13,645 nucleotides of DNA from Chitinophagaceae bacterium UBA1946. Lineage in GTDB: Bacteria; Bacteroidota; Bacteroidia; Chitinophagales; Chitinophagaceae. The position numbers were made by a program, and so were the translations under genes. The stretch is from assembly GCA_002336815.1 (NCBI GenBank), contig DDEU01000004.1, positions 221 to 13,865 of the forward strand, given 5' to 3'. Under the pieces are notes generated by a model. That model did not search any database. It was not told the origin of the DNA and worked only from the letters and a program-made list of their open reading frames with translations. This document shows positions 7,034 to 13,645 of the stretch, piece after piece (positions within the stretch are counted from its first letter, which is position 1; every line of letters starts with the position of its first letter).

Positions 7034-7335
7034 ATTTTAGTGAACTCAACAAATACCAGGTCACTATTCATTTTGAAATGGATGATGATTTTATGAGTTT
7101 TGTTCCACCCCACCGGATTTACATCAACAGCCTCATCGAAAAAGGAGTGATCGATTATTATTCCGTTAGCATGGAAACCCAGCGCTGCTGGATCATTATA
7201 AATGCTGCTACCAAAAAAGAAGCGACCAATTACCTGCAGCAATCTCCCCTCAAAAAATACTGGACCATCGAAGTAGATGAATTGTTCGTGTATGATGCAC
7301 AGAACTACAGGCTGCCTGCGGTGCAGTTGAATTGA
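7021..7335 (+). CDS. Small conserved protein, possible dimeric alpha/beta-barrel (YciI / muconolactone isomerase-like)
   Basis: A 104-residue protein starting at the ATG at 7021, inside the last 13 bases of mtaB, so translation is probably coupled to that gene. An in-frame ATG at 7000 is also possible but lies further inside mtaB. The order of predicted elements is beta (KYQVTIHFEM), alpha (FMSFVPPHRIYINSLIEKG), beta (DYYSVSMETQRCWIIINA), alpha (KKEATNYLQQSPLKKY), beta (WTIEVDELFVY). This is the ferredoxin-like arrangement of small dimeric alpha/beta-barrel proteins such as YciI or muconolactone isomerase. No catalytic residues can be assigned and there is no signal peptide, so it is expected in the cytoplasm. 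The fold call is an inference from pattern only, and a link to tRNA modification rests only on adjacency. Confidence 0.75.
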   Translation: MEDLNFSELNKYQVTIHFEMDDDFMSFVPPHRIYINSLIEKGVIDYYSVSMETQRCWIIINAATKKEATNYLQQSPLKKYWTIEVDELFVYDAQNYRLPAVQLN

Positions 7336-7439
7336 TTGCTGCCCTTGCCATGCTGAACCTGCTCACTGTATTGATTTACCCTGAAAATATTTCATATCAA
7401 CAGGAATGCCCGCTGATGAGGTCATCGTTAAAAAACGAT

Positions 7440-9164
7440 CTATTTTACAAACGTAAGGTTGGCACCTACTTCAAATTGTTTTCCCGGCTTTACCATTAGT
7501 CTTGCTCCTGCAATCATTACGTAAGGAATATCCAGCACCGCCTTACCTCCTTCCGCCGGGTCAATAATGATCTCACTGCCTGTTGCCGGCAATGATGGAG
7601 GAATGATATGATTGCTCCAGTTGGCAGCTACCGACCAGTTGCCATTGCCTGTAAAAGTGTACACGACAGGTTGTGCAGGCACACACAAGGCCGGTGAAAG
7701 GTTCAAGCGCTCCTTCGCCGGGATACTACCTGAACCTATCAAATTCCCAATGCCAATCGTTGGCCAAAGGCCCGTGATATTCCAGTACCCGGGACTGTTA
7801 GTATAAATGAGCGATCGTTCTGTAAGCGTACCGGTAGCCGGCGGTATAATGGTATCGTTCTTATTATTGCCATATTGAAGATGGCCATTCCCATACAAAA
7901 TATAATTGCCTTTTTGAAAACCCCTTCCACTGATCTCATTGCCAACTATATTAAAGCTGTCGCCTGCGCCGGGACTGATGAATATTCCGTAAGAGGCCGC
8001 CCGGTTGCGGAAGAGAGTATTGAAAGGACCATTGATGCTATGAGATGCATCCGCAATAATGTTTTGCACAATATTTCCTTCAAACAAATTGAGGTAAGGA
8101 TAATTGCCATGCAATACAATATCACCCGAAAGATCAAACGGCAATGAATCCGTCATAAAAGGATCGATGGAATAATTGTAGCCAAACACATTTCCGTTGG
8201 CGCCGGATTGCACTAACATGGAATGACGCAAATGACGGAAAATATTATTTTCAACTAAACATTCACCCGAGCCATACTCACAGCTAATGCCGTAACCCTG
8301 TCCGCCGGCACCATATGCAAAAGCGCCATGAAAATAACTGTTGCGGATCTCAATATTCGTACTGTTGGAAATTTGCACATGGGCGAAATTGCAGCTATCA
8401 CTTTCCACTCCTTTTACCCAGCAGTTTGCCGCATTTGCAAAAAACAGGTTGGATGTTTGGGAAGCTGTCGCATCCAGTCTTTTTATCTTCAGGCATTCAA
8501 TGCCGGCACTGGTGATCATGTTTATCCTGCGGATTACCGGTGCGTCGGCCAGTAGATAGTTTCTTCGCAAGGGACTGGAAAAATAGATGGTATCGCCGTT
8601 GACACGTTTTACCCGGATCAGTTGCGCCACCGACCCAATTGCCCAGCTATCATTCACCAGGTCGGCATCATCCTGGTAAATTTTCAACACATCATTGTTA
8701 TGGAAGGAGGATGCATTATTGCAGATGAGTGAAGTAGCATCTTTAAATACCGAAGCCATCAGCAAGGCGGAATCATTGGTAACACTTCCGGATGCGGTGA
8801 TAAGATTGCCCGTGCCGGGAAGATTGAATCGCAGTATTGTATTGGCTGCGCCTTCTCCTTTTAATACCAAGCTGCTTCGCATGGTAACCGGTGCAGAAAA
8901 AGCAAAATTGCCTGCAGGAAAATAAACAATCCCTTCCTGGCCGTTCAGGCTGTTGATGGCAAGTTGCAAGGCAAGATCATTCGTGGTAACGCCGTTGCCG
9001 GAACCACCAAAATTGGTAATATCAACTTCATTGGCATACTGCGGAATATCTCCACGGTAACCGGCAGGCGTCCAGTCAGTAGCACGGGATGCCGGGATCA
9101 CCTGGCTCCATGCACTTCCCGTAAACAGGCAGATTAAAAACATCATGGCGCTGTATCGCTTCAT
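7440..9164 (-). CDS. Secreted parallel beta-helix protein (pectate-lyase-3-like)
   Basis: A 574-residue exported protein. Residues 1-20 are a signal peptide (MMFLICLFTGSAWS, then QV). Residues 47-105 carry the pectate-lyase-3 entry motif: VDITNFGGSGNGVTTNDLAL, then GIVYFPAGNF, then a SSLVLKGEG turn. Residues 215-420 show the regular Asn- and Gly-rich turns of right-handed beta-helix repeats (STNIEIRNSYFHG, ECLVENNIFRH, NLFEGNIVQN, SFNIVGNEISG). Residues 500-574 are a separate small beta domain (YTFTGNGNWSVAANWSN, ending GKQFEVGANLTFVK) like modules found in many exported Bacteroidota proteins. No canonical T9SS sorting domain is visible. Such proteins often act on or bind polysaccharides, but no catalytic residues can be assigned, so a lyase activity is not claimed. 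It is transcribed away from the T9SS/fibre pair. Confidence 0.87.
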   Translation of the reverse strand: MKRYSAMMFLICLFTGSAWSQVIPASRATDWTPAGYRGDIPQYANEVDITNFGGSGNGVTTNDLALQLAINSLNGQEGIVYFPAGNFAFSAPVTMRSSLVLKGEGAANTILRFNLPGTGNLITASGSVTNDSALLMASVFKDATSLICNNASSFHNNDVLKIYQDDADLVNDSWAIGSVAQLIRVKRVNGDTIYFSSPLRRNYLLADAPVIRRINMITSAGIECLKIKRLDATASQTSNLFFANAANCWVKGVESDSCNFAHVQISNSTNIEIRNSYFHGAFAYGAGGQGYGISCEYGSGECLVENNIFRHLRHSMLVQSGANGNVFGYNYSIDPFMTDSLPFDLSGDIVLHGNYPYLNLFEGNIVQNIIADASHSINGPFNTLFRNRAASYGIFISPGAGDSFNIVGNEISGRGFQKGNYILYGNGHLQYGNNKNDTIIPPATGTLTERSLIYTNSPGYWNITGLWPTIGIGNLIGSGSIPAKERLNLSPALCVPAQPVVYTFTGNGNWSVAANWSNHIIPPSLPATGSEIIIDPAEGGKAVLDIPYVMIAGARLMVKPGKQFEVGANLTFVK

Positions 9165-9168
9165 ATAC

Positions 9169-9198
9169 CAAATTTACAGTAATGTACGGCAGCTGCAA
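9169..9198 (-). promoter_or_regulatory. Predicted promoter of the beta-helix gene, giving a near-leaderless mRNA
   Basis: On the minus strand 9176-9169 reads TAAATTTG, an exact TAnnTTTG match, and a TTG at 9198-9196 stands 19 bases upstream, the expected -33 distance. The ATG at 9164 follows the -7 element by only four bases, so the transcript would start at or just around the start codon. Confidence 0.55.
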
Positions 9199-9324
9199 TG
9201 TTGCTGCTAAGCATTTAATCAATATCATTTGAATGAGTTCATTGTGTAAATGAGCGCCGGCTTATCGTATTTTATCTACAACAAAATGGTGATTACTGCT
9301 ATTAGCGGGCTTGCTGCAGCCCAC

Positions 9325-9331
9325 TATTTTG
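9325..9331 (+). promoter_or_regulatory. Weak candidate -7 element for the T9SS/fibre gene pair
   Basis: TATTTTG resembles TAnnTTTG with one base missing. It sits 30 bases before the ATG at 9362 in the 197-base divergent region shared with the beta-helix gene. No well-spaced -33 element is seen, so this is only a candidate. Confidence 0.2.
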
Positions 9332-9361
9332 CACACTTGTTTCAAAACCAAAATCCAAACC

Positions 9362-9886
9362 ATGACAAAAAAAATTTTTACCTTCTTCTACTGTTTCCTG
9401 TTAACCTATGCCCTGCCGGCTCAAACCATTACCCCCCAGGTGATCAACGCTGGTGGCGGCAGTTCTTCCAACGGTTATTACCAGTACGAGTGGAGCATTG
9501 GAGAATCAACTACCATCGAAACACTTTCTACTGCTTTTTTGGTAGTTACGAGTGGGCTGCTGCAGCCGGGCACCGGCACGGTTTCATCCGTAAATACAAA
9601 TAACCTTTGGAGTGGAGATGAGATCAAGATCTTCCCAAATCCCGTAGCAACAAAGCTGGAAGTAGATTTTTTCAGCAGTCAGCGTGGCAAAGTTTCCATG
9701 CTGCTGATGGATGAATCCGGCAAAGTAGTCGGCACAAAAGAATTGCAATACGATGGCACCGGTCATATTGAGCAATGGGATATGTCAGCCCTGGCCAGTG
9801 GGTCTTATTTCCTTTCCATTACACTGGCGCCTGCCGGTGGTTCCATTGCTAAAAAAGGCGGTTTTAAAATTTTGAAGATCAAATAA
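9362..9886 (+). CDS. Small T9SS type A sorting-domain protein
   Basis: A 174-residue exported protein. Start ATG at 9362 is chosen because it begins a signal peptide (residues 1-21, KKIFTFFYCFLLTYALPAQ); the in-frame extension to 9311 has no role. Residues 22-70 hold a short module: VINAGGGSSSNGYY, then YEWSIGEST, ending VTSGLLQPG. I recognise this WSIGE...GLLQP pattern from small Bacteroidota surface proteins. Residues 87-174 are a type A C-terminal sorting domain (EIKIFPNPVATKLEVDF, then MLLMDESGKVV, then WDMSALASGSYFLSI, then GGFKILKIK), which directs export through the type IX secretion system with cleavage and surface attachment. The sorting domain is half the protein. It leads a probable operon with the tail-fibre-like gene 28 bases downstream. 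Its role may be structural or adhesive; this is inference. Confidence 0.88.
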   Translation: MTKKIFTFFYCFLLTYALPAQTITPQVINAGGGSSSNGYYQYEWSIGESTTIETLSTAFLVVTSGLLQPGTGTVSSVNTNNLWSGDEIKIFPNPVATKLEVDFFSSQRGKVSMLLMDESGKVVGTKELQYDGTGHIEQWDMSALASGSYFLSITLAPAGGSIAKKGGFKILKIK

Positions 9887-9914
9887 CCAATCCTAAACAA
9901 AAATCCAGTCAACA

Positions 9915-12900
9915 ATGAAAAAGATTCTATCATTGGTTTTTACCATGATGTTAGCCCATGCCCTCCTGGCACAGGCTCCACAACTAATCAACTTCCAGGG
10001 CGTAGCCCGCAATGCAGCCGGTAATGTGATCGCCGGTAAAGCGATCACCGTAAGGATCACCCTGCACGAGGGAGGAAGCACAGGCAACAGCGTATATTCA
10101 GAAACAAGAACCGTCAATACAAATGCGTTTGGCCTGTTCAACATTGTTATCGGAAGCAATGGCGCTACCGCTGTAACCGGTTCCATGCCAGCCGTGAATT
10201 GGGCGGCCGGTAATAAATTTTTACAACTGGAGGTAGACCCTGCAGGTGGTAACGTTTTTACAAATATTGGTACTACACAATTGGTAAGTGTACCGTATGC
10301 ATTGAATGCCGGAACTGCGACTCCTTCGGGTGTGGCCGGTGGTGATCTTACAGGGTCATATCCTGGTCCTTCAATTACCGCCAATGCGGTTACGACCAGT
10401 AAAGTAGCAGATAAGAATATCACTACGCCAAAGATCGCTGACTCGGCGGTAACCGATGCAAAGCTGGCGCATGGCATATCTTACAGCAAACTAACAGGAG
10501 CGCCCACCAGCCTACCGCCAACGGGAATTGCCGGTGGCGATCTGAACGGAATTTACCCCAATCCAAAAGTGGCAAACAATGCCATCACCACACAAAAAAT
10601 TCTTGATGCAAATGTGACGACAGCAAAGATTGCTGACACGGCTGTTACAGATAACAAATTGGCTCACGGAATTTCTTACAGCAAACTAACCGGTGCCCCT
10701 TCAAGTTTACCTCCAACAGGCACTGCAGGTGGAGATCTTAATGGAACTTATCCAAATCCAACAGTGGCTAATAATGCCATTACAACAGGAAAAATCCTCG
10801 ATGCAAATGTGACCACTGCAAAGATTTCAGATAATGCGGTTACAACTACAAAGATTGCTGATACAGCTGTTACCGACAGCAAACTGGCTTATGGAATTTC
10901 TTACAGTAAACTGACCGGAGTGCCAGCAAGCTTACCGCCAACAGGCACTGCAGGTGGTGATTTGAACGGTACTTATCCAAATCCAACAGTGGCGAATGAT
11001 GCTATTACAACAGGAAAAATTCTTGATGCCAATGTGACGACAGCAAAGATTGCTGACAATGCTGTTACAAATGTGAAGATCGCTGACACAGCAGTTACTG
11101 ATAGTAAATTAGCTTATGGAATTTCTTACAGCAAACTTAGCGGAGCGCCTGCAAGCTTACCTCCGACTGGAGTGGCAGGTGGCGATCTTAATGGGACTTA
11201 TCCAAATCCAGTAGTGGCGAATGATGCCATTACAACAGGAAAAATCCTTGATGCAAATGTGACCTCAGCAAAGATTGGCGATAATGCAATTACAACTGCA
11301 AAAATTGCGGATACCGCTGTAACCAACAGTAAATTAGCTTACGGGATTTCTTACAGCAAACTTAGCGGAGCGCCTGCAAGCTTACCGCCAACAGGCACTG
11401 CAGGTGGTGACCTTAACGGAACATATCCAAATCCAATAGTGGCGAATGATGCTATTACAACAGGAAAAATTCTTGATGCCAATATCACGACAGCAAAGAT
11501 TGCTGACAATGCTGTTACAACTGTGAAGATCACAGATGTAAGTATTACAACTGCAAAAATTGCGGATACAGCTGTAACTGACAGCAAATTAGCATATGGA
11601 ATTTCTTACAGCAAACTTAGCGGAGCGCCAGCAAGCTTACCTCCCACTGGAGTGGCAGGTGGTGACCTCAACGGAACATATCCAAATCCAACAGTGGCTA
11701 ACGATGCTATTACAACCGGAAAAATTCTTGATGCCAATGTGACCACAGCAAAGATCACTGACACGGCTGTAACTGACAGCAAATTAGCATATGGAATTTC
11801 TTACAGCAAACTTAGCGGAGCGCCTGCAAGCTTACCTCCGACTGGAATTGCAGGTGGTGATCTTAATGGGACTTATCCAAATCCAGTAGTGGCAAATGAT
11901 GCCATTACAACAGGAAAAATCCTTGATGCAAATGTGACCACAGCAAAGATCGCTGACACGGCAGTTACTAATAGTAAATTAGCTTATGGAATTTCTTATA
12001 GCAAACTCACAGGAGCGCCTGCCAGCTTACCGCCAACAGGCACTGCAGGTGGAGATCTTAATGGAACTTATCCAAATCCAATAGTGGCAAATGATGCTAT
12101 TACAACCGGTAAAATCCTCGATGCAAATGTGACCACAGCAAAGATCGCCGACACGGCTGTAACTGACAGCAAATTAGCTTATGGAATTTCTTACAGCAAA
12201 CTAACCGGAGTACCTTCAAGCTTACCACCAACAGGAATTGCAGGTGGTGATCTTAATGGGACTTATCCAAATCCAACAGTGGCGAATGATGCCATTACAA
12301 CAGGAAAAATTCTTGATGCCAACGTAACCACAGCTAAGATTGCTGACAATGCAATTACAACTACTAAGATCACTGACACAGCTGTAACTGACAGCAAATT
12401 AGCATATGGAATTTCTTACAGCAAACTTAGCGGAGCGCCTGCAAGCTTACCTCCCACTGGAATTGCTGGCGGTGATTTGAACGGAACCTATCCAAATCCA
12501 ACAGTAGCGAATGATGCCATTACAACAGGAAAAATCCTTGATGCAAATGTGACCTCAGCAAAGATCGCTGACAATGCGGTTACAACTGTGAAGATCACAG
12601 ATGTAAGTATTACTACCTCTAAAATTGCCGACACAGCTGTTACCGACAGCAAACTGGCTTATGGAATTTCTTACAGTAAACTTAGCGGAGCGCCTGCTAG
12701 CTTACCTCCCACTGGAATTGCAGGTGGTGATCTCAACGGAACATATCCAAATCCAACAGTGGCTAACGATGCAATTACTACTGGAAAAATTCTCGATGCA
12801 AATGTGACTACTGCAAAGATTGCTGACACGGCAGTTACTGATAGTAAATTGGCTTATGGAATTTCTTACAGCAAACTTAACGGAGCACCAGCAAGCTTAC

Positions 12901-13645
12901 CGCCAACAGGCACTGCAGGTGGTGACCTCAACGGAACATATCCAAATCCAACAGTGGCCAACGATGCAATTACTACAGGAAAAATCCTCGATGCAAATGT
13001 GACTACTGCAAAGATTGCTGACAATGCGGTTACAACTGTGAAGATCGCTGACACAGCAGTTACTGATAGTAAATTAGCTTATGGAATTTCTTACAGCAAA
13101 CTTAGCGGAGCGCCTGCAAGCTTACCTCCGACTGGAGTGGCAGGTGGCGATCTCAACGGAACATATCCAAATCCAACAGTGGCGAATGATGCCATTACAA
13201 CAGGAAAAATCCTTGATGCAAATGTGACCACAGCTAAGATTGCTGATAACGCAATTACAACTACTAAGATCACTGACACAGCAGTTACCGACAGCAAGCT
13301 GGCTTACGGAATTTCTTACAACAAACTAACAGGAGCGCCTGCCAGCTTACCTCCTAGTGGAATTGCAGGTGGTGATCTTATCGGAACCTATCCAAATCCT
13401 GTCGTAGCGAACAATACGATCAGCAGTGCTAAAATCCTCGACGGCACTATCAGTAGTGCAGACATCGCTTCAAACGCCGCCATCCCTTATTCTAAACTAA
13501 CGTTGACCAATAGCGTACAAAACTTTGACCTGGTAGCCAACTCCGTCACCACTTCTAAAGTGGCCAATGGAACAGTCACCACTTCTAAAATGGCAGACAG
13601 TGCGATCTCAGGCTTGAAACTGCTTACTTATGCAGTTCAGAACCG
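9915..13645 (+). CDS. Giant tail-fibre-like repetitive surface protein (3' end beyond window)
   Basis: An open frame from the ATG at 9915 to the window edge, 1243 codons with no stop. Residues 1-19 are a signal peptide (MKKILSLVFTMMLAHALLA, then QAPQ). Residues 23-131 are an N-terminal beta domain common in Bacteroidota surface proteins: LINFQGVARNAAGNVIAGKA, then VYSETRTVNTNAFGLFNIVIG, then KFLQLEVDPAGG, ending LVSVPYALNAG. From residue 139 the protein is a tandem array of phage-tail-fibre-like motifs: GISYSKL, SLPPTG, AGGDLNGTYPNPTVA, then ten-residue repeats of the form DNAVTTxKIA. The array degenerates after about residue 1130 and continues more loosely (NSVTTSKVANGTVTTSKMAD). No cysteine appears in the visible part. 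A fibrous, probably oligomeric adhesin is likely. The C-terminus, which would show an anchor, T9SS domain or chaperone, is missing. Confidence 0.9.
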   Translation, partial: MKKILSLVFTMMLAHALLAQAPQLINFQGVARNAAGNVIAGKAITVRITLHEGGSTGNSVYSETRTVNTNAFGLFNIVIGSNGATAVTGSMPAVNWAAGNKFLQLEVDPAGGNVFTNIGTTQLVSVPYALNAGTATPSGVAGGDLTGSYPGPSITANAVTTSKVADKNITTPKIADSAVTDAKLAHGISYSKLTGAPTSLPPTGIAGGDLNGIYPNPKVANNAITTQKILDANVTTAKIADTAVTDNKLAHGISYSKLTGAPSSLPPTGTAGGDLNGTYPNPTVANNAITTGKILDANVTTAKISDNAVTTTKIADTAVTDSKLAYGISYSKLTGVPASLPPTGTAGGDLNGTYPNPTVANDAITTGKILDANVTTAKIADNAVTNVKIADTAVTDSKLAYGISYSKLSGAPASLPPTGVAGGDLNGTYPNPVVANDAITTGKILDANVTSAKIGDNAITTAKIADTAVTNSKLAYGISYSKLSGAPASLPPTGTAGGDLNGTYPNPIVANDAITTGKILDANITTAKIADNAVTTVKITDVSITTAKIADTAVTDSKLAYGISYSKLSGAPASLPPTGVAGGDLNGTYPNPTVANDAITTGKILDANVTTAKITDTAVTDSKLAYGISYSKLSGAPASLPPTGIAGGDLNGTYPNPVVANDAITTGKILDANVTTAKIADTAVTNSKLAYGISYSKLTGAPASLPPTGTAGGDLNGTYPNPIVANDAITTGKILDANVTTAKIADTAVTDSKLAYGISYSKLTGVPSSLPPTGIAGGDLNGTYPNPTVANDAITTGKILDANVTTAKIADNAITTTKITDTAVTDSKLAYGISYSKLSGAPASLPPTGIAGGDLNGTYPNPTVANDAITTGKILDANVTSAKIADNAVTTVKITDVSITTSKIADTAVTDSKLAYGISYSKLSGAPASLPPTGIAGGDLNGTYPNPTVANDAITTGKILDANVTTAKIADTAVTDSKLAYGISYSKLNGAPASLPPTGTAGGDLNGTYPNPTVANDAITTGKILDANVTTAKIADNAVTTVKIADTAVTDSKLAYGISYSKLSGAPASLPPTGVAGGDLNGTYPNPTVANDAITTGKILDANVTTAKIADNAITTTKITDTAVTDSKLAYGISYNKLTGAPASLPPSGIAGGDLIGTYPNPVVANNTISSAKILDGTISSADIASNAAIPYSKLTLTNSVQNFDLVANSVTTSKVANGTVTTSKMADSAISGLKLLTYAVQN
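10329..13478 (+). repeat. In-frame coding tandem array, 65/75/85-residue units built from a ten-residue subrepeat
   Basis: The GISYS codons fall at 10473, 10668, 10893, 11118, 11343, 11598, 11793, 11988, 12183, 12408, 12663, 12858, 13083 and 13308 (the last reading GISYN). The thirteen intervals are 195, 225, 225, 225, 255, 195, 195, 195, 225, 255, 195, 225 and 225 bases. Each unit is a constant 35-residue part (YGISYSKL to PNPTVA) plus three, four or five decapeptides such as NDAITTGKIL, DANVTTAKIA, DNAVTTVKIT, DVSITTAKIA and DTAVTDSKLA. Partial, divergent units stand at both ends (10329-10472 and 13308-13478). All lengths are multiples of three, so changes of unit or decad number keep the frame. 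Confidence 0.95.

Noticed and set aside
7424..7439. ATCGTT/AACGAT hairpin between the convergent ends of the small gene and the beta-helix gene
   Set aside because: The stem is only 6 bp with a four-base loop and no clear T tract on either side, so it is too weak to call a terminator.
9311..9361. In-frame N-terminal extension of the T9SS protein
   Set aside because: It would place 17 non-hydrophobic residues before a complete signal peptide beginning at the ATG at 9362.
9893..13297. Several minus-strand open frames antisense to the fibre gene (for example 9893-10477, 11351-11587, 12866-13054, 13091-13297)
   Set aside because: They recur with the repeat period and encode near-identical Val/Ala/Ser-rich strings; they are mirror images of the repeated codons rather than genes.
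10329..13645. Regular repeats of about 200 bases that could suggest a CRISPR or satellite array
   Set aside because: Repeats lie in one uninterrupted reading frame, units differ mostly at silent sites, and unit lengths are exact multiples of 15 bases. This is a protein-coding repeat.
9915..13645. Prophage or contractile-injection tail-fibre gene
   Set aside because: The N-terminal signal peptide and Bacteroidota surface domain, plus the absence of any phage structural genes nearby, favour a cell-surface protein; only the repeat motif is fibre-like.

Overview
The window looks like chromosomal DNA of a Bacteroidota member, most probably a Chitinophagaceae-like organism. The sequence evidence is a type IX secretion (T9SS) C-terminal sorting domain, a GNAT acyltransferase directly upstream of argG, A-rich start regions without clear Shine-Dalgarno sites, several exact copies of the Bacteroidota -7 promoter element (TAnnTTTG), and a surface-protein N-terminal domain typical of that phylum. 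The genus assignment is inference.

Layout. At the left edge (1-1074, minus strand) is the 5' part of argG, preceded one base away by a GNAT acyltransferase gene that may supply the first step of arginine synthesis. A 400-base leader/promoter region separates this pair from a divergent Met-rich DUF1579 lipoprotein gene (1475-2137). A perfect 15-bp hairpin with A and T tracts closes that gene and the convergent gene for a secreted two-domain protein of unknown function (2299-3378). Two more minus-strand genes follow: a GH3-family adenylating enzyme (3584-5077) and a membrane-anchored DUF4258 protein (5180-5614). Diverging from them are mtaB, for tRNA methylthiolation (5765-7033), and a 13-base-overlapping small gene (7021-7335). 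A secreted parallel beta-helix protein lies on the minus strand (7440-9164).

The right end holds the most unusual locus. Divergent from the beta-helix gene is a two-gene unit: a small T9SS cargo protein (9362-9886), and 28 bases later a very long tail-fibre-like surface protein (9915 to beyond the window edge). At least 3.1 kb of the latter is an in-frame tandem array. Thirteen consecutive units measure exactly 65, 75 or 85 residues: a constant 35-residue segment plus three, four or five copies of a ten-residue motif. Interior units are nearly identical and mosaic, while the edge units are degenerate. This suggests unequal recombination or gene conversion that adjusts fibre length in ten-residue steps.

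The left and middle genes are mostly housekeeping (arginine synthesis, tRNA modification) mixed with envelope proteins of unknown role. The right end is an accessory, surface-directed module. I see no RNA genes, insertion sequences, CRISPR arrays or phage structural genes.
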